Of a stretch of 64,000 nt of DNA, positions 59,981 through 64,000 are shown one piece after another. The notes beneath the pieces were generated by a model. It was not told the DNA's origin. It did no database searches and saw nothing but the letters and a program-made list of their open reading frames with translations. The position numbers were made by a program, and so were the translations under genes. This stretch comes from a bacterium HR33 (GTDB lineage Bacteria > Gemmatimonadota > Gemmatimonadetes > Gemmatimonadales > GWC2-71-9), in the NCBI GenBank assembly GCA_002923375.1, contig BEIJ01000004.1, positions 82,475-146,474 of the forward strand. The letters run 5' to 3'. Position 1 is the first letter of the stretch; each line of letters starts with the position of its first letter.

Positions 59981-61332
59981 ACGATCTGCGGCGCAGTCTT
60001 CCCGCCGTAAGCCGGCTGCTCGAGGAGGCCAAAAGTGCGGGTCTCTTGGACCGGCACTCCCGGGCGCTGGTAGTGCAGGCGATACGCTCCTCCCTAGCCG
60101 AAGCCCGGGCGGCGCGGGGCGAGCCTCCGGCGGAGGGATGGGTGGCGGCCATCGAGCGGCACTTGGCCCAAAGGCATCGCCGCTCCCTGAGACCGGCGAT
60201 CAACGCCACCGGCGTGGTGCTTCATACCAACTTGGGCCGGGCGCCGCTGGCACTCGCTGCACGCTCGGCGATGGCGGACGCCCTAGGTTACTGCAGTTTG
60301 GAGCTGGACTTGGAAACCGGCGAGCGGGGTTCGCGCCAGACCCACACAGCTTCCTTGTTGCGGGAGATCACGGGAGCCGAAGCTGCATTGGTCGTGGTGA
60401 ACGCCGCAGCCGCACTGCTTTTGGTGTGTAACACCCTAGGTGAAGGGGGCGAGACCATCGTTTCCCGCGGAGAGCTGGTGGAGATTGGAGATGCTTTCCG
60501 CCTCCCCGAGATCCTCCAGAAGAGCGGGACATCGCTGGTGGAGGTGGGAACTACCAACCGAACGCGGCTTCGAGATTACCAACTTGCCATCAGCCCGCGA
60601 ACCAAGATCGCCCTCAAGGTTCACCGTTCCAACTTTCGCCTGACGGGGTTCACCAGCGAATCGAGCCTGGCGGATCTCGTGGGCCTGATGAAGGAGCGGG
60701 GCATATACGTAGTGCACGATGTGGGCAGCGGTCTCTTGATCGATCTGGCCCCCTTCGGCTTGAAAGGCGAGCCACTGGTCCAGGAAAGCGTGGCCGCCGG
60801 AGCTATCGTAGTGTTTTCGGGAGACAAGCTCCTCGGCGGGCCGCAGGCCGGGATCGTTCTGGGACCGCAGGAGCCGCTCTACAAGATGGCGCGAAATCCG
60901 CTGTTCAGAGCGCTGCGCCCGGACAAGTCCATCATAGCCGCTCTGGAGGCGACCCTGAGGCTGTACCGAGATCCTGCAACCGCGCTCAGGGAGATTCCCA
61001 CTTTGGCCATGCTCACCGCCGACCTCAGGGTGCTGAAGCGCCGGGCGCGCAAGCTGGCGCGGAAAATAGAAGGTGCTGAGGTGATCCCTGGGAGTTCATC
61101 GGTGGGAGGGGGCTCGTTCCCCGAGACTGAGTTGCCTACCGTCCTGGTGGCTCTGCCGCAAGCATGGCCCGCTCAGCAGGTCCTCGCGCTGCTGCGCAAG
61201 AACGAGCCTCCGGTCATAGCTCGGATCGAAAACGATCGCGTGGTGCTGGATCCTCGCACGATAATGGACGGCGAGTTGGCGCCGGTGGTCGAGGCGGTAC
61301 GCAGAGTGCGTGCAGAGGTGGAGGGCCCGTGA
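59977..61332 (+). CDS. selA: L-seryl-tRNA(Sec) selenium transferase
   Basis: 451 residues, GTG start overlapping the previous stop (GTGA). PLP-dependent fold-type-I enzyme converting seryl-tRNA(Sec) to selenocysteinyl-tRNA(Sec) with selenophosphate. It has the SelA start RRSLRPAINATGVVLHTNLGRAPL, GSRQTHTASLLREITGAEAALVVVNAAAALLL, and the PLP lysine in FSGDKLLGGPQAGIV. Length is normal. selB, selC and selD are not in the window. It runs straight into purN (4-bp overlap). Confidence 0.95.
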   Translation: MNDLRRSLPAVSRLLEEAKSAGLLDRHSRALVVQAIRSSLAEARAARGEPPAEGWVAAIERHLAQRHRRSLRPAINATGVVLHTNLGRAPLALAARSAMADALGYCSLELDLETGERGSRQTHTASLLREITGAEAALVVVNAAAALLLVCNTLGEGGETIVSRGELVEIGDAFRLPEILQKSGTSLVEVGTTNRTRLRDYQLAISPRTKIALKVHRSNFRLTGFTSESSLADLVGLMKERGIYVVHDVGSGLLIDLAPFGLKGEPLVQESVAAGAIVVFSGDKLLGGPQAGIVLGPQEPLYKMARNPLFRALRPDKSIIAALEATLRLYRDPATALREIPTLAMLTADLRVLKRRARKLARKIEGAEVIPGSSSVGGGSFPETELPTVLVALPQAWPAQQVLALLRKNEPPVIARIENDRVVLDPRTIMDGELAPVVEAVRRVRAEVEGP

Positions 61333-61997
61333 CCGGGACATCGGGTTTCACTGCAGCACGCCCGATGCGGGTGGCGGTACTGGCATCGGGAGGGGGAACC
61401 AACCTCCAGGCGCTGCTCGACTCCTCGCTGCAGGAATCACCCTACCGGGTAGTTTTGGTGGCGAGCGACAAGCCGCAGGCTTACGCTCTGGAGCGGGCCC
61501 GCAAGCGCGGCGTGCCCGCCCGGGTTATAAGTGACCCGTCCGACGCTCAAGCGCTGGTGCGGCTGCTCCAGGAATACCGGGTCGATCTGGTAGTGCTGGC
61601 GGGCTATTTAAAACTCGTCCCGGCCGAGGTGGTGCACGCCTTCACCGGGCGGATAATCAATATCCATCCGGCCCTGCTTCCGGCGTTTGGCGGAGCGGGG
61701 ATGTACGGTCGCCGAGTGCACCAGGCGGTTCTGGCCTCGGGAGCGACGGTTACGGGCGCTACGGTCCATATAGTGGACGAAGAGTACGACCGGGGTCCGA
61801 TCGTGGCCCAGTGGCCTGTAGCGGTGAGGCCGGGTGATACGCCGGAAACTCTTGCAGCCCGCGTGCTGGAAGCGGAGCACAAGCTCTTGCCGCAGGTAGT
61901 GCGGAAGGCGGCGGAAGCGGGACGTGTGGTGCGCCTCTTCCCAGCAGTGGCGTTCGGGGCACCCAGCGTTGCCGCGGTGCCGCCTGAAGGCGGGTGA
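61329..61997 (+). CDS. purN: Phosphoribosylglycinamide formyltransferase
   Basis: 222 residues from GTG 61329 overlapping the selA stop; ATG 61365 is an alternative nearer the conserved MRVAVLASGGGTNLQALLDS. Formyl-transfer signature NIHPALLPAFGGAGMYG with catalytic His, and VHIVDEEYDRGPIVAQ with catalytic Asp. It adds the first formyl group in de novo purine synthesis from 10-formyl-THF. purH follows by 7 bp. Confidence 0.94.
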   Translation: MTGTSGFTAARPMRVAVLASGGGTNLQALLDSSLQESPYRVVLVASDKPQAYALERARKRGVPARVISDPSDAQALVRLLQEYRVDLVVLAGYLKLVPAEVVHAFTGRIINIHPALLPAFGGAGMYGRRVHQAVLASGATVTGATVHIVDEEYDRGPIVAQWPVAVRPGDTPETLAARVLEAEHKLLPQVVRKAAEAGRVVRLFPAVAFGAPSVAAVPPEGG

Positions 61998-62004
61998 CAA
62001 CTCT

Positions 62005-63534
62005 ATGCCTCGAGCACTGATCTCCGTCTCCAATAAACAGGGGGTGGAAGAGTTTGCCGCCGGACTCCAAGCGTTGGGGTGGGAAATAGTTTCCACCGGG
62101 GGGACGGCTAAGGCGCTGGAGAAAGCGGGGATCGCGGTCATTCCGATAGAGGCGGTGACCCTTTTTCCGGAGATGCTGGATGGGCGGGTCAAAACGCTGC
62201 ACCCCGCGATCCACGCAGCTATCCTGGCAAGGCGCGACGTACCGGACCACATCCGCACGCTTGAAGTCCATGGTTTCTCCCCGATCGACCTGGTAGCGGT
62301 CAACCTCTATCCGTTCAGAGAGACCATAACGCGCCCCGACGTGCAGTTCGAGGAAGCGATCGAGCAGATCGACATCGGGGGTCCCGCTCTGCTTCGGTCT
62401 GCAGCTAAAAATCACCGGGACGTCCTGGTAGTGGTGGATCCCCGAGACTATCCGAGGGTTCTGGACGCTTTGCGGGATGGCCGGGTCGATACGGCTCTGC
62501 GGCGCGAGCTGGCGGCCAAGGTTTTCCGGCACACCGCGGCCTATGACAGTGCCATAGCGGGTTACCTCTCGGGGCCCCAGAGCGAGCTACCCGAGACGTT
62601 GGCGCTAGTCTTGGATCGCCGGCAGATCCTGCGTTACGGCGAGAATCCCGAGCAGCGGGCCGCCTTATATCGCCTGCCGGAGCCGGGCGGCATCGCCGAC
62701 CTGGTTCAGCTGCAGGGAAAGGAGCTTTCCTTCAACAATCTGCTCGACATCGATGCCGCCCTCTTCGCTGTGTCTTGTTTCGGGGATCGCACTGCATGTG
62801 CGATCATAAAGCACACTACGCCTTGCGGCATCTCACTGGGGCGTACGCCGGAAGAAGCCTACCGGCGGGCGCTGGCTTGCGACCCGGTCTCGGCTTTCGG
62901 CTCGGTCATCGGATTCAACACGGCGGTGGACCAGGCTGCCGCCCGAGCCATGGCCGAGCTCTTTGTGGAGGTCGTCGTAGCTCCGGCCTTCGAGCCGGCA
63001 GCCCTGGAACTGTTCAAAAAAAGGAAGAACCTCAGAGTGGTACAGCTCCCGGCAACCGGAGAGCTCCCAAGCCTCGATTTCAAGGGCGTGCGCGGAGGAT
63101 TGCTGGTACAGGATCGGTTCCGCTTCGATCCCCGCGAAGCGACCTGGAAGGTGGCTACCGATCGTGCGCCGACTGACGACGAGTGGCGCGACCTGAGATT
63201 CGCCTGGAGAGCGGTAGCCAGCGTGAAATCCAATGCGATCCTTCTGGCTCGAGACGAGGCCGCCGTGGGAATAGGGGCCGGCCAAATGAGTCGGGTGGAC
63301 GCGGTCTTTCTGGCGATCCACAAGGCCCGCCAGGCGGGTCACGACCCCACGGGTGCGGTGCTGGCCTCGGACGCCTTCTTCCCCTTCCCGGACGGCGTCG
63401 AGGAGGCCGGCCGAGCAGGCGTAACCGCGGTCATTCAGCCCGGGGGATCGGTAAGGGACGCGGAGGTCATCGAGGCCGCCAACCGCTGTGGGATGGCCAT
63501 GGTCCTGACCGGGAAGCGGCAGTTCAGGCACTGA
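62005..63534 (+). CDS. purH: Bifunctional AICAR formyltransferase / IMP cyclohydrolase
   Basis: 509 residues from ATG 62005; the longer frame reaching 61924 overlaps purN. N-terminal cyclohydrolase domain (LISVSNKQGVEEFA, STGGTAKALEKAG, DGRVKTLHPAIHAAIL) and C-terminal AICAR transformylase domain with the catalytic Lys-His in CAIIKHTTPCGISLG. Last two steps of IMP synthesis. It ends 3 bases before a strong terminator, which closes the valS-purH run. Confidence 0.96.
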   Translation: MPRALISVSNKQGVEEFAAGLQALGWEIVSTGGTAKALEKAGIAVIPIEAVTLFPEMLDGRVKTLHPAIHAAILARRDVPDHIRTLEVHGFSPIDLVAVNLYPFRETITRPDVQFEEAIEQIDIGGPALLRSAAKNHRDVLVVVDPRDYPRVLDALRDGRVDTALRRELAAKVFRHTAAYDSAIAGYLSGPQSELPETLALVLDRRQILRYGENPEQRAALYRLPEPGGIADLVQLQGKELSFNNLLDIDAALFAVSCFGDRTACAIIKHTTPCGISLGRTPEEAYRRALACDPVSAFGSVIGFNTAVDQAAARAMAELFVEVVVAPAFEPAALELFKKRKNLRVVQLPATGELPSLDFKGVRGGLLVQDRFRFDPREATWKVATDRAPTDDEWRDLRFAWRAVASVKSNAILLARDEAAVGIGAGQMSRVDAVFLAIHKARQAGHDPTGAVLASDAFFPFPDGVEEAGRAGVTAVIQPGGSVRDAEVIEAANRCGMAMVLTGKRQFRH

Positions 63535-63537
63535 TGC

Positions 63538-63572
63538 CCGATCGCCGGGTCCCCTGGGAACCCGGCGATCGG
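63538..63572 (+). terminator. Perfect 13-bp hairpin after purH
   Basis: Thirteen-base arms CCGATCGCCGGGT and complement flank a 9-base loop, 3 bases after the purH stop. A T-rich but interrupted stretch follows. Confidence 0.8.
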
Positions 63573-63859
63573 AACCGAGATTTCCCTTTACGGTCGGAAT
63601 CGAGATCTGCCTTTAAGGGCCAAGGGAATTAGGTAGGGCGAAGGGGCTTGGCCGGTATCCTACCGCTGTGAATGGAGGGGGTATTGACAAGTTCGGTGCT
63701 GAGGCGTACCGTAGCGCTAATAAGTCCGGCATGAGCCAGCTGTAGGAGGCTGACAGAAGGCGTAACTCGTTGTTTGGGCGGAGGTTCCCTCAGCAAGGCG
63801 CTCCGCCAGCACATTCCGAACTAAGAGTTTCCTAACCGTTCCTAAAAGGAGGGCGGGTT
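63573..63859 (+). promoter_or_regulatory. Leader region of the right-edge SusC-type receptor
   Basis: About 290 bases between purH terminator and the receptor start. An imperfect 20-bp direct repeat (GGAACCGAGATTTCCCTTTA at 63571-63590; similar copy at 63596-63615) lies close to the terminator. The best promoter candidate lies downstream of it (see next feature), leaving a leader of about 140 bases; no riboswitch recognised. Confidence 0.5.
63684..63712 (+). promoter_or_regulatory. Candidate sigma-70 promoter for the receptor gene
   Basis: TTGACA at 63684-63689 and TACCGT at 63707-63712 with a 17-base spacer. The -35 is perfect, the -10 only partly matches. Confidence 0.5.
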
Positions 63860-64000
63860 ATGAGCTCTACGAGGTTGTTCAGGTGGGCGTTCACGTTGGT
63901 TGCGTTGGCCGCCTTCGTGAACGCGACGCCGGGAGCGGCGCAGCAGCGCGGTACGATTCGCGGCACGGTCCGCGAGGCGGACACGCAGCGACCGGTTCCC
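63860..64000 (+). CDS. SusC/TonB-dependent receptor, first 47 codons
   Basis: ATG 63860 follows an AAAGGAGG ribosome site. The visible 47 residues are a signal peptide (LFRWAFTLVALAAFVNATPGAA) and the start of a carboxypeptidase-regulatory-like domain (RGTIRGTVREADTQRPVP), as at the N-terminus of SusC-family receptors and like the susC here. The rest lies beyond the window, so other secreted proteins with this domain are possible. Confidence 0.65.
   Translation, partial: MSSTRLFRWAFTLVALAAFVNATPGAAQQRGTIRGTVREADTQRPVP

Overview
The window reads as a chromosomal segment of a GC-rich, diderm, non-pathogen-like bacterium, most probably Gemmatimonadota or a close relative in the FCB superphylum. 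This is inferred from gene content, not from a database search: a SusC/SusD pair beside secreted M14 peptidases, a second SusC-type receptor start at the right edge, a DUF2723 membrane glycosyltransferase, a type-2 isoleucyl-tRNA synthetase, a Minf_1886-family gene, a CdaA/FolP/FtsH block and many lipoproteins. I see no phage, transposase, integrase or CRISPR array. The only RNA gene I can support is one tRNA-Met.

Layout. (1) 1-21.9 kb, minus strand: a long, tightly packed run of housekeeping genes with mostly overlapping starts and stops (GGDEF-EAL protein, tilS, ftsH, folP, cdaA, DUF2723, yggS, divIVA, punA, ileS, dksA-like, lspA, rluD). It ends in a minimal signalling module (cheY, a CheA without the CheW-like domain, cheC) and a large TPR protein cut by the window edge. 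(2) 22.2-23.9 kb: a DUF3179 lipoprotein (plus) converging on a small lipoprotein (minus). (3) 24.0-35.0 kb, minus: a nutrient-uptake island of SusC, SusD, two large secreted M14-type zinc carboxypeptidases and a DUF4382 lipoprotein, with recognisable terminators and a tandem-repeat regulatory region. (4) 35.3-39.8 kb, plus: an ECF sigma factor, a membrane anti-sigma-like protein with an extracytoplasmic AMPK/CBM48-type glycogen-binding domain, a beta-rich exported protein carrying a second such domain, two paralogous exported helical proteins with proline-rich tails, then a membrane-anchored hendecad coiled-coil protein encoded by 33-bp tandem repeats. (5) 39.9-55.3 kb, minus: tRNA-Met, ftsB, eno, plsC, thiL, nnr, a Memo protein, a zinc ribbon, a Minf_1886 protein, glyA, leucine dehydrogenase, acyl-CoA dehydrogenase, hydroxyacyl-CoA dehydrogenase, a CPBP protease, bioY, thiolase, thrS. 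(6) 55.6-64 kb, plus: BON protein, valS, Ig-like lipoprotein, selA, purN, purH, a strong terminator, then the promoter and first 47 codons of a SusC-type receptor.

How parts fit together. The SusCD/M14 island looks like a peptide-scavenging locus. The leucine dehydrogenase, acyl-CoA dehydrogenase, hydroxyacyl-CoA dehydrogenase and thiolase genes are consistent with amino-acid and short-chain acyl-CoA oxidation. SelA implies selenocysteine incorporation, with partners outside the window. The best candidate for an undescribed system is the sigma/CBM48 module at 35.3-39.1 kb. Also notable are the swapped class-I signature motif (G-x-H-H instead of H-x-G-H) in IleRS, previously linked to mupirocin hyper-resistance, and the chemoreceptor-free CheA/CheY/CheC module.
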